NCBI RefSeq assembly: GCF_022953055.1
Contig: NZ_JALJEJ010000001.1
Location: 186,001-250,000, forward strand
DNA: 64,000 nt
Direction: 5' to 3'
DNA from: Mucilaginibacter straminoryzae
GTDB lineage: Bacteria; Bacteroidota; Bacteroidia; Sphingobacteriales; Sphingobacteriaceae
The notes under the pieces were generated by a model. That model was not told where the DNA came from, did not search any database, and worked only from the letters and a program-made list of their open reading frames with translations. Below, piece by piece: positions 35,578 to 44,182 of this stretch (positions within the stretch are counted from its first letter, which is position 1; each line of letters begins with the position of its first letter). The translations under genes were made by a program, and so were the position numbers.

Positions 35578-36198
35578 ATGCACGCATTCCTGGACTGGTG
35601 GCATCAGCAAAGCTGGATAGAACTGATCGGGGTAATCACCGGGCTAGTTTGTGTTGCGCTGGCTGCCATTAATAATATCTGGAACTGGCCGTTCGCTATT
35701 GTTAATGTAGCCCTGTACATCTACATTTTTTTTAACGCACGGCTTTACGCAGATATGGGTTTGCAGGTTTATTTGCTTTGTATCAATACTTACGGATGGT
35801 ACTACTGGAGCAGGAAGCCTGCAGATGAGACAAAAGTCCCGGTAGCGCAGATCAATAGTAAACAGTTGCTATGGTCTGCGCTTACTATTTTAATAGTTAC
35901 CCCGTTTTTGGGTTTCACCTTAATTAAGTTGGCGCCGGTTCTGCATTATCAGCCTGCATCATATCCCTACCTGGATAGTTTTTGTACGGCCTGCAGCATT
36001 GTAGCCCAGATACTAATGGCCCGTAAGGTATTGCAAAACTGGCTGCTCTGGGTGTTTGTAGATGTGATTTATGTAGGCGTTTATATCGCAAAAAACTTAC
36101 ATGCCACGGCGTTTATGTACGCGGTTTATGTTATAATTGCACTACTGGGTTTTATAGACTGGCGGAAAGATTATCAAAAGCAGATACCAATCAGATAG
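35578..36198 (+). CDS. pnuC: Nicotinamide riboside transporter PnuC
   Basis: A 206-residue inner-membrane protein with about six to seven hydrophobic helices and PnuC landmarks: NIWNWPFAIVNVALYIYIFF near residues 25-45 and NTYGWYYWSRK near 75-85. PnuC moves nicotinamide riboside inward by facilitated diffusion driven by phosphorylation. The next gene is the kinase that would trap the substrate, supporting nicotinamide riboside over thiamine as substrate. No TPP or NAD riboswitch was seen in the 67-nt upstream gap. Confidence 0.93.
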   Translation: MHAFLDWWHQQSWIELIGVITGLVCVALAAINNIWNWPFAIVNVALYIYIFFNARLYADMGLQVYLLCINTYGWYYWSRKPADETKVPVAQINSKQLLWSALTILIVTPFLGFTLIKLAPVLHYQPASYPYLDSFCTACSIVAQILMARKVLQNWLLWVFVDVIYVGVYIAKNLHATAFMYAVYVIIALLGFIDWRKDYQKQIPIR

Positions 36199-36233
36199 TA
36201 TTTTCGTTTACCTGCTGGCTCCCTTTAAATTTC

Positions 36234-36773
36234 ATGGATCAGGAAGAAAAGTCCGTTATAAAAATAGCTGTAGTCGGTCCGGAATCAACCGGAAAGTCTA
36301 CCATGTCGGCTTACCTGGCAAAGTATTTCCATACCATCTGGGTACCCGAGTTTGCAAGGGGCTATTGTGAACAACTGCCCGGCCCGCCTACCTGGCAGGA
36401 CGAGATTAACATGTTTCGCGGGCAGGTTGAACTGGAGCAGGAACTGTTACCCCAGGCGAACAGGCTGCTGATCTGCGATACCACATTTATTACCGTAAAA
36501 ATCTGGAGCGACCATGTGTTTGGACGTGCACCGCAAGAAGTGCTGGACGAATTGCCTAAGCATCCGTACGATCTGTACCTGTTGCTGGATATCGACATGC
36601 CCTGGGAGCATGACCCTTTGCGCGATTTCCCTGATCTGCGCGAACATTTTATGCAGGTGTGGCACCGTGAATTAAAAGCGCTGGATGCCGATTATATCCT
36701 TATTTCAGGCCTTGGGGCCGAGCGTTACCAAAACGCTGTAACAGCTATCGAAAGCTTTCTGGAAAAAAAATAA
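36234..36773 (+). CDS. Nicotinamide riboside kinase-like ATPase (NadR C-terminal type)
   Basis: A 179-residue P-loop kinase. The Walker A motif GPESTGKST spans residues 15-23, followed by WVPEFARGYCEQLP and LLLDIDMPWEHDPLRDFP, as in the ribosylnicotinamide kinase domain of NadR. It lacks the N-terminal HTH and adenylyltransferase domains of full NadR, so it would only make NMN from nicotinamide riboside. It follows pnuC by 35 nt, forming an uptake-and-trap pair for NAD salvage. Confidence 0.9.
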   Translation: MDQEEKSVIKIAVVGPESTGKSTMSAYLAKYFHTIWVPEFARGYCEQLPGPPTWQDEINMFRGQVELEQELLPQANRLLICDTTFITVKIWSDHVFGRAPQEVLDELPKHPYDLYLLLDIDMPWEHDPLRDFPDLREHFMQVWHRELKALDADYILISGLGAERYQNAVTAIESFLEKK

Positions 36774-36792
36774 TATTTTTCTTACACCAGAT

Positions 36793-36817
36793 GCAACGTT
36801 GCTAAAAACGTGGTGTC
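36793..36817 (+). promoter_or_regulatory. Candidate ECF-sigma autoregulated promoter
   Basis: GCAACGTT (36793-36800) and GTGTC (36813-36817) lie with a 15-nt gap between GCAAC and GTGTC, a layout like ECF promoters rather than the TAnnTTTG type. It sits 26 nt before the sigma gene. ACACCA/TGGTGT also forms a short palindrome here. Assignment is inference. Confidence 0.4.
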
Positions 36818-36842
36818 TTTTTATTTCGAAAGCTAATCACAA

Positions 36843-37403
36843 TTGGAAGCAGTATACATAGATAAACATTATGGCCTGGTGGCCGAGTGTAAGCAGGGAA
36901 GTAAAAAAGCCTGCTACGAGCTTTATCGTCTATATTCTAAAGCCATGCTCAATGTGGCCTATCGCATCGTAGGCAATATTGAAGAGGCCGAAGATGTGCT
37001 GCAAGAATCTTTTGTGGATGCTTTCGCCAAACTGAAAGATTTCCGTCAGGAAACTACGTTCGGTTTATGGCTGAAGCAAATTGTGGTAAACCGGGCTATT
37101 AACCTGCTGCGCAAACGCCGGTTAGACTTGACCGAGCTGGAGGACGGGCACCTGGAGAATATTGTCGATAAGGAAGAGGATGACCAGGAAGAAATTCAAT
37201 ACCAGGTGGCGCAGGTGAAACAAGCCATTCAATTACTGCCAGAAGGTTACAGGATAGTACTGTCTTTGTACCTGCTGGAAGGTTATGACCACGAAGAGAT
37301 CGGCCAGATTTTGAAGATCAATGAAAATACGTCCAGAACCCAGTTTCTGCGAGCGAAAAGAAAGTTAATGGAAATTTTAAGACAGAAAGGAAACGTAGCA
37401 TGA
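36843..37403 (+). CDS. ECF-type RNA polymerase sigma factor
   Basis: A 186-residue sigma factor. Region 2 covers about residues 20-95 (YRIVGNIEEAEDVLQESFVDAFAKLKDF) and region 4 about 125-180 (LPEGYRIVLSLYLLEGYDHEEIGQIL). The only start that keeps region 2 intact is a TTG at 36843; an in-frame stop lies nine nt upstream of it (36834-36836) and the ATG at 36871 is out of frame. It overlaps the membrane anti-sigma-like gene by 4 nt, the usual regulatory pair. It probably drives its own operon. Confidence 0.9.
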   Translation: MEAVYIDKHYGLVAECKQGSKKACYELYRLYSKAMLNVAYRIVGNIEEAEDVLQESFVDAFAKLKDFRQETTFGLWLKQIVVNRAINLLRKRRLDLTELEDGHLENIVDKEEDDQEEIQYQVAQVKQAIQLLPEGYRIVLSLYLLEGYDHEEIGQILKINENTSRTQFLRAKRKLMEILRQKGNVA

Positions 37404-37966
37404 GCAAGCGATTAGAGGATTTTATCAGGAACAACCAGGACGGGTTCGACGAATTGGAACCGCGTGCCGAATTGTGGGATAATATCGAAAAAAGGTTGTT
37501 TGCAGAGGAACAAACGCCAAAAAAGCGCGAGGCCAAAACCTTCTCTCTTGGTTTCGTGCTCAGAGTGGCCGCCATGATCATCATGGTGATGGGTATCGGT
37601 TTCGTTGTATACCTGCGAAACGAAAAGCGCCCGGGAGGAGTGGATTTAACTGCCATTAACCCCGAATATGCCAAACAACAAATGCACCTGGCATCATTAG
37701 TAAAAGAGAAACGCAGCGAACTGCGGACGGTGGCCCAGAAAGACCCACAGCTTTACCGGGAATTCAGTACCGAGATAGCGAAAATGGATTCTACCTATAA
37801 AAAACTGACAAACGAGCTGAAGACCAGCCCTAACCAGGAAAGGGTTTTACGTGCAATGATCCGGAACTTGCAGGTACAAACCGAGGTGCTGAATCAGCAG
37901 CTACAGGTAATTGAACAGTTTAACCAAATCAAAAACAATCAGGAAAATGAAAACAAAGATATTTAA
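37400..37966 (+). CDS. Putative membrane-anchored anti-sigma factor
   Basis: A 188-residue protein with a cytoplasmic N-terminus (about 1-46, MSKRLEDFIRNNQDGFDELEPRAELWDNIEKRLF in part, resembling sigma-binding segments), one transmembrane helix (about 51-71) and a periplasmic coiled-coil-like, Gln/Lys-rich C-terminal half. By position (4-nt overlap with the sigma gene) and topology it is the anti-sigma factor; no zinc HxxxCxxC motif is present. It overlaps the next gene by 20 nt. The signal it senses is unknown. Confidence 0.82.
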   Translation: MSKRLEDFIRNNQDGFDELEPRAELWDNIEKRLFAEEQTPKKREAKTFSLGFVLRVAAMIIMVMGIGFVVYLRNEKRPGGVDLTAINPEYAKQQMHLASLVKEKRSELRTVAQKDPQLYREFSTEIAKMDSTYKKLTNELKTSPNQERVLRAMIRNLQVQTEVLNQQLQVIEQFNQIKNNQENENKDI

Positions 37967-39311
37967 CACCTTATTAATGGCTATTGCCTGCATTGTAGCA
38001 GGCTTCAGCCCCGCCACAGCCCAACAAGCTGTTACTATTACGCCGGCAGTGCCGCTTGATAACTTAATCGAGCCGCTTCCTGCGCTGGATCTGTACACCC
38101 TGTCTGCAGATACCTATCTTGTTACAAGCGTCAAGGATTCTAGCTATCGCAAGGAAATGAAAAAACTGCAAGAGCAGATGCGCTCATTGCAGACACAGAT
38201 GAACAAGCTGCGTACAGACGAGTTCAGGAAGCAGGCCTTAGCCATGGCAGACAGCAATCGTAAAAGAGTAACCAAGACTTATTCTTTCAACCTTAAGTCG
38301 GGCGACTTAACAAATAGCTTGAAGAGTTTTGGTAATATTACCATTACAGGCGATGATTACCTTAAAAAGAAGATTGAGAGCGGCGAGGTAAAAGAAAAAA
38401 CCAAAACCTATACCAAGAGCTATAATGTTGATCGCGATGATCAAATCCAAATAGATAACCGCTTTGGCAAAGTAACCGTGAATACCTGGAACAAGAACGA
38501 GGTAAAGGTAGAAGTACAGGTCAAAGCTGATGCTAACGAAGAGGAAGACGCGCAAAAATTGCTGGATAACGTAACAATCAGCGATAGCAAAGATGGTTCG
38601 TTGGTTTCATTTAAAACAAATATCGGGGGCGAAAGCGGAAGCTGGGGTACCTGGTTTAACCTGGGCAAAGTACGCACCCGTAAAATAGAAGTAAACTATA
38701 CCGTTTACATGCCGATCAAAAACTCGCTGAGCATTACCAATCGTTATGGCAATACCGAACTGCCAGAGCTTTTAGGCAAAGTGGTGGTAGATAACGCATA
38801 CGGTAGCTTTACCGCTAAAACACTGAATAACCCCGCCTGCGAAATTAAAGTACGCTACGGCAGCGCGAGGATAGATAACCTGGTGGGCAGCGACTTAAAT
38901 GTAGCTTACGGTAACCTGGTAGTGGGCGAAAGCGATAAGTTGAATGCAGATATCAGCTATGGCAGCGCCAAAATCGGTAAGATTAAAACCACAGGTAATA
39001 TCAACGCCCGCTTTAGCGGTACCATTCAGGTGTCTGATGTGGATAAAAACCTGAAGAACCTGGCCGTTAACTGCTCTTATTCGAGCGTAAAGTTAGGCTT
39101 GGGGAATGATCAGAATGCAGATTTTGATGTAACTGTGAAGTATGGCAGCTTCAAATACGATGATCTCCCGGTAAGCATCACCTCTAAATCACCAGAAGAA
39201 GGAGACCGTGGCTTTAGTGCCACACACGTTTACAAAGGCAAGGTTGGTAAAGGCAACTCTGATAAAGTAATCGTGATCAAGTCAACCTTCGGAAGCGTGA
39301 AATTTGATTGA
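37947..39311 (+). CDS. DUF4097-like secreted protein with YGS-ladder repeats
   Basis: A 454-residue exported protein (signal ...GFSPATAQ). A coiled-coil-like stretch (about 60-100, KEMKKLQEQMRSLQTQMNKL in part) is followed by a beta-helix-like C-terminal region. In it a short unit recurs every 20 or so residues: RYGNTEL, AYGSFTA, RYGSARI, AYGNLVV, SYGSAKI, KYGSFKY. This is typical of DUF4097/putative adhesin proteins downstream of ECF sigma/anti-sigma pairs. It overlaps the anti-sigma gene, so it is probably a regulated output of the pathway. Its function is unknown. Confidence 0.85.
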   Translation: MKTKIFNTLLMAIACIVAGFSPATAQQAVTITPAVPLDNLIEPLPALDLYTLSADTYLVTSVKDSSYRKEMKKLQEQMRSLQTQMNKLRTDEFRKQALAMADSNRKRVTKTYSFNLKSGDLTNSLKSFGNITITGDDYLKKKIESGEVKEKTKTYTKSYNVDRDDQIQIDNRFGKVTVNTWNKNEVKVEVQVKADANEEEDAQKLLDNVTISDSKDGSLVSFKTNIGGESGSWGTWFNLGKVRTRKIEVNYTVYMPIKNSLSITNRYGNTELPELLGKVVVDNAYGSFTAKTLNNPACEIKVRYGSARIDNLVGSDLNVAYGNLVVGESDKLNADISYGSAKIGKIKTTGNINARFSGTIQVSDVDKNLKNLAVNCSYSSVKLGLGNDQNADFDVTVKYGSFKYDDLPVSITSKSPEEGDRGFSATHVYKGKVGKGNSDKVIVIKSTFGSVKFD

Positions 39312-39364
39312 AATTTTACTCCCCCTTTTTTAGGGCATGCGTTTAATTAGTTTGTTTAATGTGC

Positions 39365-39392
39365 AAATCCCGTACTGCGAGAGTACGGGATT
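39365..39392. terminator. Strong hairpin between convergent genes
   Basis: AATCCCGTACT and AGTACGGGATT form a perfect 11-bp stem with a 6-nt loop, between the DUF4097 gene and the minus-strand methyltransferase. There is no clear T-run on either side. Confidence 0.5.
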
Positions 39393-39409
39393 GCGGCGTG
39401 CATGCTATT

Positions 39410-40600
39410 TTATAATACCCTGCACAATAAACCTTTCAGGTATTCACCTTCGGGAAACGATGCCCTTACAGGATGGTCTTCGGGCTGGCAGAACTGGTAA
39501 ATAAACTGTACTTCTTTACCTGCATCCAGCGCGGCCCAGGCCAGCACCTGCTTAAACGTATTAATATCCATTGCGCCCGAACAGGAGAATGTAGCCAGAA
39601 GGCCGCCTTTGTTCAGTAACAGCATGGCAATACGGTTAAGATCTTTGTAGGCGCGTGAAGCACGGTCCAGTGCAGAACGGGAAGGCGCGTATTTAGGTGG
39701 ATCGAGCACGATCACGTCGAACATTTCGCCCTCTTCTTTAAACTTTCTTAGTTGTTTGTTTACGTCAGACTGTATGGCCTGATGTTGCGGGCTTTGTAAG
39801 CCGTTCAATACGATATTCTTCTGTAAGGTATCAATAGCCAAAGCCGAACTGTCCACACTGGTTACAGAGGCAGCACCAAGCTTTAAGCTGTTTAAGGTAA
39901 AGCCACCGGTATAGCAAAAGCAATCCAGTACTTTTTTGCCTGCGGTATGTTCTGCAAGTATCCGGCGGTTATCGCGCTGGTCGCAGTAAAAGCCGGATTT
40001 TTGGCCTTCGGCTATATTAATGCCATAAGTCAGTCCGTTTTCTTTTACCTGCACCAGTTCTGGCGGGTGTTCGCCTGCAAGGATACCTCCGCTGGATGCG
40101 CCTAGGCCTTCGTGCTCGCGCGATGAAGCATCACTCTTATCAAAAATTCCTTTAGGCTGAAGCAACTGCTGTAATTCGTCAATAATTACCGCCTTGTTGT
40201 TTTCAATACCGGAAGTAAGTATCTGTAGCGAAAGATGATCCGCATATTTATCTACAATGAGACCGGGAAGGTAATCTGCTTCGCTGAAAATTAACCGGCA
40301 GGTATCTGTTTGGCCAGCGTGCAGGATATTACTCCGGCTGGCTATGGCCGTGCGCACCTTCTGACGGAACCAATCATCGTTAATTTCGATACCCTCATTC
40401 CATTCCAGCAGGCGTAAAGCAACCCGCGACTGATTATTATAAAAGCCATAAGCTAAAAATTTTCCGGTGGCATCTACCAGCCTAACAATGTCGCCATTGG
40501 CAGGCTTACCCTTTGCCCGTTCTACTGCACCCGAAAACAGCCAGGGATGGCGCTGCAATACGGCCTTTTCTTTTCCTTTCTTCAGGACAACATCAATCAT
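39410..40600 (-). CDS. Class I SAM-dependent rRNA methyltransferase (RlmI-like)
   Basis: A 396-residue methyltransferase with an N-terminal PUA domain (about 1-70, LQRHPWLFSGAVERAKG), a SAM-binding motif (LDCFCYTGGFTLNSLKLGA near 215-235), DPPKYAPSRSALDRA and FSCSG containing a conserved Cys. E. coli RlmI methylates C5 of C1962 in 23S rRNA; orthology is likely but not certain because paralogues exist. It is monocistronic on the minus strand. Confidence 0.9.
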   Translation of the reverse strand: MIDVVLKKGKEKAVLQRHPWLFSGAVERAKGKPANGDIVRLVDATGKFLAYGFYNNQSRVALRLLEWNEGIEINDDWFRQKVRTAIASRSNILHAGQTDTCRLIFSEADYLPGLIVDKYADHLSLQILTSGIENNKAVIIDELQQLLQPKGIFDKSDASSREHEGLGASSGGILAGEHPPELVQVKENGLTYGINIAEGQKSGFYCDQRDNRRILAEHTAGKKVLDCFCYTGGFTLNSLKLGAASVTSVDSSALAIDTLQKNIVLNGLQSPQHQAIQSDVNKQLRKFKEEGEMFDVIVLDPPKYAPSRSALDRASRAYKDLNRIAMLLLNKGGLLATFSCSGAMDINTFKQVLAWAALDAGKEVQFIYQFCQPEDHPVRASFPEGEYLKGLLCRVL

Positions 40601-40646
40601 CCGGCAAAGATACCAAATTGTAGCATGCTGTTTATTCTGTTGCCCG

Positions 40647-41492
40647 CTATTCTAAAAGCGATAACACATCTGCAATTACTTCTTCGTTTTTCAGAATGCG
40701 ATCGTGACCTGCCCCGTTATAGGCTTTGCTTTTTACATCGGGATGCGCGGATAAAAATTCCTGCAGGTATTCAAACGGAGCAATATGGTCTTCCTCATCA
40801 TAAGCTAAAAAATGAGGCAGGCCCTTAAAATTATACAAAGTGGTTAAACGGAAATGCGAAAAGTGATCATCAAACCGTTTCCGGAAATCTTCAAAAAAAG
40901 CCTCTTGTGCTTCCTCTGGTACCCCCACACTGTTCATGGTCGCCTTGAAATTCTCCTTCACGCGGATCAACGGAGTGATACTGATAAGCTGGCGCGGAGC
41001 CACTTTCAGATCGTTCAGGGCAATTACGTTCGCCATGGCGCCGAGCGAGTGCGCAATCATTACTTCGGGTGTACCAATGTGCTTCAGCAGGGCCTTAACC
41101 GCTTCTACATATAGCAAAAGATTAGATAACGCTCCTTCAGATTTACCGTTACCCGGCGCATCAAAAGCAATCACCTGGACATCATCCATCGTCAGCAGCG
41201 CGTTGATCAGCTCAATGAAGTCGGCAGCTTTAGAAGCCCATCCATGAGTAAGCATGATCTTCCGGCGGCCCTCTCCCCAGATAAAATAATTAAAATTTAG
41301 TTCGCGCTGCGTGAAGTACTGGTCAAATACTTTCAGCGAACCTGTTTCTGCCTTAGCCAGCAGTTCTTTCTGCGGAAGCCATAACGGCATTTGCGGCGAG
41401 TGGCAGATCAGCTGCCATAATAAGGGCGTAAGTTCTGTATTATTTTGTATTGCCGCTTTTACATCAGCAACAATACGTCTCATTGTTTTCAT
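40647..41492 (-). CDS. Alpha/beta hydrolase
   Basis: A 281-residue cytoplasmic alpha/beta-hydrolase. HGWASKAADF gives the oxyanion region, AHSLGAMAN the nucleophile Ser, and a late GAGHDRIL the catalytic His. The substrate is unknown. The start is ATG 41492; an internal ATG three codons on is also possible. It stands 46 nt upstream of the methyltransferase on the same strand, so the two may be co-transcribed. Confidence 0.9.
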   Translation of the reverse strand: MKTMRRIVADVKAAIQNNTELTPLLWQLICHSPQMPLWLPQKELLAKAETGSLKVFDQYFTQRELNFNYFIWGEGRRKIMLTHGWASKAADFIELINALLTMDDVQVIAFDAPGNGKSEGALSNLLLYVEAVKALLKHIGTPEVMIAHSLGAMANVIALNDLKVAPRQLISITPLIRVKENFKATMNSVGVPEEAQEAFFEDFRKRFDDHFSHFRLTTLYNFKGLPHFLAYDEEDHIAPFEYLQEFLSAHPDVKSKAYNGAGHDRILKNEEVIADVLSLLE

Positions 41493-41581
41493 AGGGCCAG
41501 GAGGAGCGTTTCAGGCAAAGCTATAGCAAGATTATCTTCGCGAATAAAAAACTACTTTTCCTGACACTAATTTGATTAATG

Positions 41582-41803
41582 TTATACCAGGTCGCGGCAT
41601 AAAAAACCCAGCCCGGTTACCAGATTAACAACAATAGCAGGCGCTACATCGCAGCCTTCGATTCGTAGTACCTTGTCGCAATCCTCCAGGTCGATACTGA
41701 TCCGGCATTCCGGAAATTCAGAACGGAGCAACGCGATAACGGTACCGGCCTGCCGGGCGCTGCTGATGTTTGTACCCCAAACCTCTACCGTTACCGTTCG
41801 CAT
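41582..41803 (-). CDS. Small conserved-looking protein, unknown function
   Basis: A 73-residue protein starting MRTVTVEVWGTNISSARQ. The predicted pattern beta-alpha-beta-beta-alpha-beta with an ALLRSEFPECRISIDLEDC core looks like a ferredoxin or heavy-metal-associated-like fold, but the metal CxxC motif is absent. It begins 10 nt after the VOC gene stop, so it is the last gene of that operon. No family recognised. Confidence 0.65.
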   Translation of the reverse strand: MRTVTVEVWGTNISSARQAGTVIALLRSEFPECRISIDLEDCDKVLRIEGCDVAPAIVVNLVTGLGFLCRDLV

Positions 41804-41813
41804 CCTGCTGATT

Positions 41814-42233
41814 TTATTGCTGAGGCTGATAATTAATCATCCATTGTACACCGAACTGATCTGTAAGCACGCCGTAGTAGGCTCCCCAAAACATATCCTG
41901 CATAGGCATCGTTTGCTGTCCACCTTCAGACAAGGCATTAAAGATACTGTCTGCATCTTCGCGACTATCCGGGCAGAGGCACAGAAAGGAGTTGTTGCCC
42001 ATGTTCAGTTTAAAGCCCATGGATTCCGGTGCATCCGTACCCATTAAAACGTTGTTGCCAATTGGCAGTGCAATATGCATAATCATATTACGGGTATCTT
42101 CGGGTAGTTTGTCTGCGTCGGGGTTATCGCTGAAGCGTTGCAGCATGGCAAATTCGCCCCCGAGTATAGATTTATAGAAATTGAATGCTTCTTCGGTATT
42201 GCCTGCGAAGTTTAAATACGGGTTGATGAACAT
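41814..42233 (-). CDS. VOC family (PhnB/glyoxalase-like) protein
   Basis: A 139-residue VOC-fold protein of the PhnB-like branch: FINPYLNFAGNTEEAFNFYKSILGGE at the N-terminus (given in part) and WGAYYGVLTDQFGVQWMINYQ at the C-terminus are diagnostic. These are usually of unknown function. It lies in a minus-strand operon VOC-DoxX-VOC-small protein with gaps of 10-26 nt. Confidence 0.92.
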   Translation of the reverse strand: MFINPYLNFAGNTEEAFNFYKSILGGEFAMLQRFSDNPDADKLPEDTRNMIMHIALPIGNNVLMGTDAPESMGFKLNMGNNSFLCLCPDSREDADSIFNALSEGGQQTMPMQDMFWGAYYGVLTDQFGVQWMINYQPQQ

Positions 42234-42259
42234 CGTTGTAAGGTTTATAGTATTAATGG

Positions 42260-42664
42260 TTATGCTTTTCTGAAAGGCTGGTAAATTTTATGGTAGTAAA
42301 TGTAAGAAACCAGTAAGACGGCAAACACCACTACCGGCATAATGATAAAGCTGGTTTGGCTACCCATGGCAATGTTGGCAATAAAGGCCGAAATAATAGA
42401 GATGCCAAAACCTACGTAGGCCCATTCTTTGAAACGGGCAGGAATAAATGGCAGTATCAGTAACAAGCCGCCGATAATCTTGCCGATAGAAAGTTCGATA
42501 CGGAAATAATCCGGGAAGCCCATGTGAGCGACACCTTGTTTTGCCATTTCAGAGTTAAAGGTTAACGCCGGCATTACCGAATCAAAAAGGAAGAAAATAC
42601 TGGTAAATACCCAGTAGATCACTTTGTCTCTGGTGGGTACTTTTTCTACAGTTAAAGTTGTCAT
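42260..42664 (-). CDS. DoxX family membrane protein
   Basis: A 134-residue inner-membrane protein with four predicted helices, ending YIYYHKIYQPFRKA. It fits the small DoxX-like group. The role is unknown; relatives are linked to oxidative-stress responses and thiosulfate oxidation. It lies between two VOC genes, 26 and 21 nt away, so this is one transcript. Confidence 0.88.
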   Translation of the reverse strand: MTTLTVEKVPTRDKVIYWVFTSIFFLFDSVMPALTFNSEMAKQGVAHMGFPDYFRIELSIGKIIGGLLLILPFIPARFKEWAYVGFGISIISAFIANIAMGSQTSFIIMPVVVFAVLLVSYIYYHKIYQPFRKA

Positions 42665-42685
42665 GCTGTAAAGTTGAAGTGATGG

Positions 42686-43069
42686 TTATTTAGTTTCTAT
42701 AATGGAAAGTATATTATCAGAAGGGTCTTTAAACCAGGCGATCAGTGGCCCACCACCTCTGAAGATATGGTCTTTATCTGTCTTCAGGTATTCGTCGTCA
42801 TAACTTTCAAAATGCACTCCCTCGCTTTTTAACGCACTTACGGTTTCTGCAATATGCTGAACAGGGAAGTTAAGAATAGTAAAGGTGGCGGGCACGTGGT
42901 TGGGTTTTGCATAGAGCAGTATATGTGTGCCGCCCTCTACATGCAGAAATAATGTTCCCGGCATGCCGCCATCCTCGACAACCAGTCCTAATACATCCTG
43001 GTAAAAATGCTTCGCCTGCACGGCATCATGCACAGAAAACCCGCTGAACGCTTTAATATGTGTTAACAT
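42686..43069 (-). CDS. VOC family (glyoxalase/bleomycin-resistance-like) protein
   Basis: A 127-residue VOC protein. The N-terminal AFSGFSVHDAVQAKHFYQDVLGL and C-terminal GGGPLIAWFKDPSDNILSIIE match the glyoxalase/dioxygenase fold. Substrate unknown. It is the first gene of the operon and is divergent from the GlxA-type regulator, with about 120 nt between their starts. Confidence 0.92.
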   Translation of the reverse strand: MLTHIKAFSGFSVHDAVQAKHFYQDVLGLVVEDGGMPGTLFLHVEGGTHILLYAKPNHVPATFTILNFPVQHIAETVSALKSEGVHFESYDDEYLKTDKDHIFRGGGPLIAWFKDPSDNILSIIETK

Positions 43070-43189
43070 GATTTCTTCTGGATTGATAACTGGTTATACA
43101 AAGCTATGTGCAAAAGGCGGTATCCGCAGGGTGTAATTACGACATACTGGGGGTTGATTGCGAAAGATGCTTTAGCTAACTTTATGATT

Positions 43190-44182
43190 ATGAAACACGT
43201 CACCATACTGATTCCCCAGGGAACCACCAGCCTTAGTAATATCGAAGGTACCTACCAGATCTTTAACGAGGTGAATAGCTTTATGGCGATGATGGGCAAG
43301 CCGCCCTTATTTGAGATCCACCTGGCGGGTGGTAGTGCAGAGGCGTCGCAGCGCAACGGCCTTTTTACCATAAAGCCCCATTTAAATGTAAAGGATATTG
43401 CCAAAACCGATCTGGTAATCATCCCGGCGGTACACGGCGACCAGCAAAAAGTGATTGAAAGTAATGCCGAACTGCTGCCCTGGATAGTGGAGCAATATAA
43501 AGGCGGTGCAGAACTGGCTTGCTTTTGCCTGGGTGCGTTCTTTCTGGCGGCAACCGGTTTGCTAAAAGGCAAGCAGTGCGCTACCCATTGGCATTTGGCT
43601 CATCAGTTCAGGGCGATGTACCCGGATGTCAACCTGGTAGACGATAAGATCATGACGGAAGACGACGGCATTTACAGCAGTGGCGGCGCGTATTCATACC
43701 TGAACTTGGTGGTTTACCTGATTGAAAAGTACGCCGGCCGGGATGTAGCTGTGCTTACGGCTAAAACATTCATGATAGATATCGACCGCAGCAGCCAGTC
43801 GCCGTTTATGATCTTCCAGGGGCAAAAAATGCACGAGGATGAGCAGATTAAAAAAGCGCAGGAATACATAGAGCATAACTTTGCCGCAAAAATCACGGTT
43901 GATGGTTTAGCAGACATGCTGGCCCTGGGGCGCAGAAACCTGGAGCGAAGGTTTAAAAAAGCAACCAGCAATACCGTGGTAGAATACATCCAGCGGGTGA
44001 AAATAGAGGCGGCGAAGAAAGGCTTCGAAACCAGCCGGAAAAATATTAACGAGGTGATGTATGAAGTAGGTTATACCGATACCAAAGCTTTCAGAACTAT
44101 TTTCAGAAAAGTTACCGGCTTATCACCTATAGCATATCGTAACAAATACAATAAGGAAGCGGTTATGCACCAGGCTTCGTAA
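43190..44182 (+). CDS. GlxA family transcriptional regulator (DJ-1/PfpI plus AraC HTH)
   Basis: A 330-residue regulator: an N-terminal DJ-1/PfpI-like domain (about 1-180) with ELACFCLGAFFLAATGLL and ATHW, then an AraC HTH (about 225-325, LADMLALGRRNLERRFKKATS and GYTDTKAFRTIFRKVTG). An open frame reaches upstream to 43106, but ATG 43190 (or 43184) fits the family start. It probably controls the divergent VOC-DoxX operon. The last 20 nt overlap the convergent MmcQ-like gene. Confidence 0.92.
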   Translation: MKHVTILIPQGTTSLSNIEGTYQIFNEVNSFMAMMGKPPLFEIHLAGGSAEASQRNGLFTIKPHLNVKDIAKTDLVIIPAVHGDQQKVIESNAELLPWIVEQYKGGAELACFCLGAFFLAATGLLKGKQCATHWHLAHQFRAMYPDVNLVDDKIMTEDDGIYSSGGAYSYLNLVVYLIEKYAGRDVAVLTAKTFMIDIDRSSQSPFMIFQGQKMHEDEQIKKAQEYIEHNFAAKITVDGLADMLALGRRNLERRFKKATSNTVVEYIQRVKIEAAKKGFETSRKNINEVMYEVGYTDTKAFRTIFRKVTGLSPIAYRNKYNKEAVMHQAS

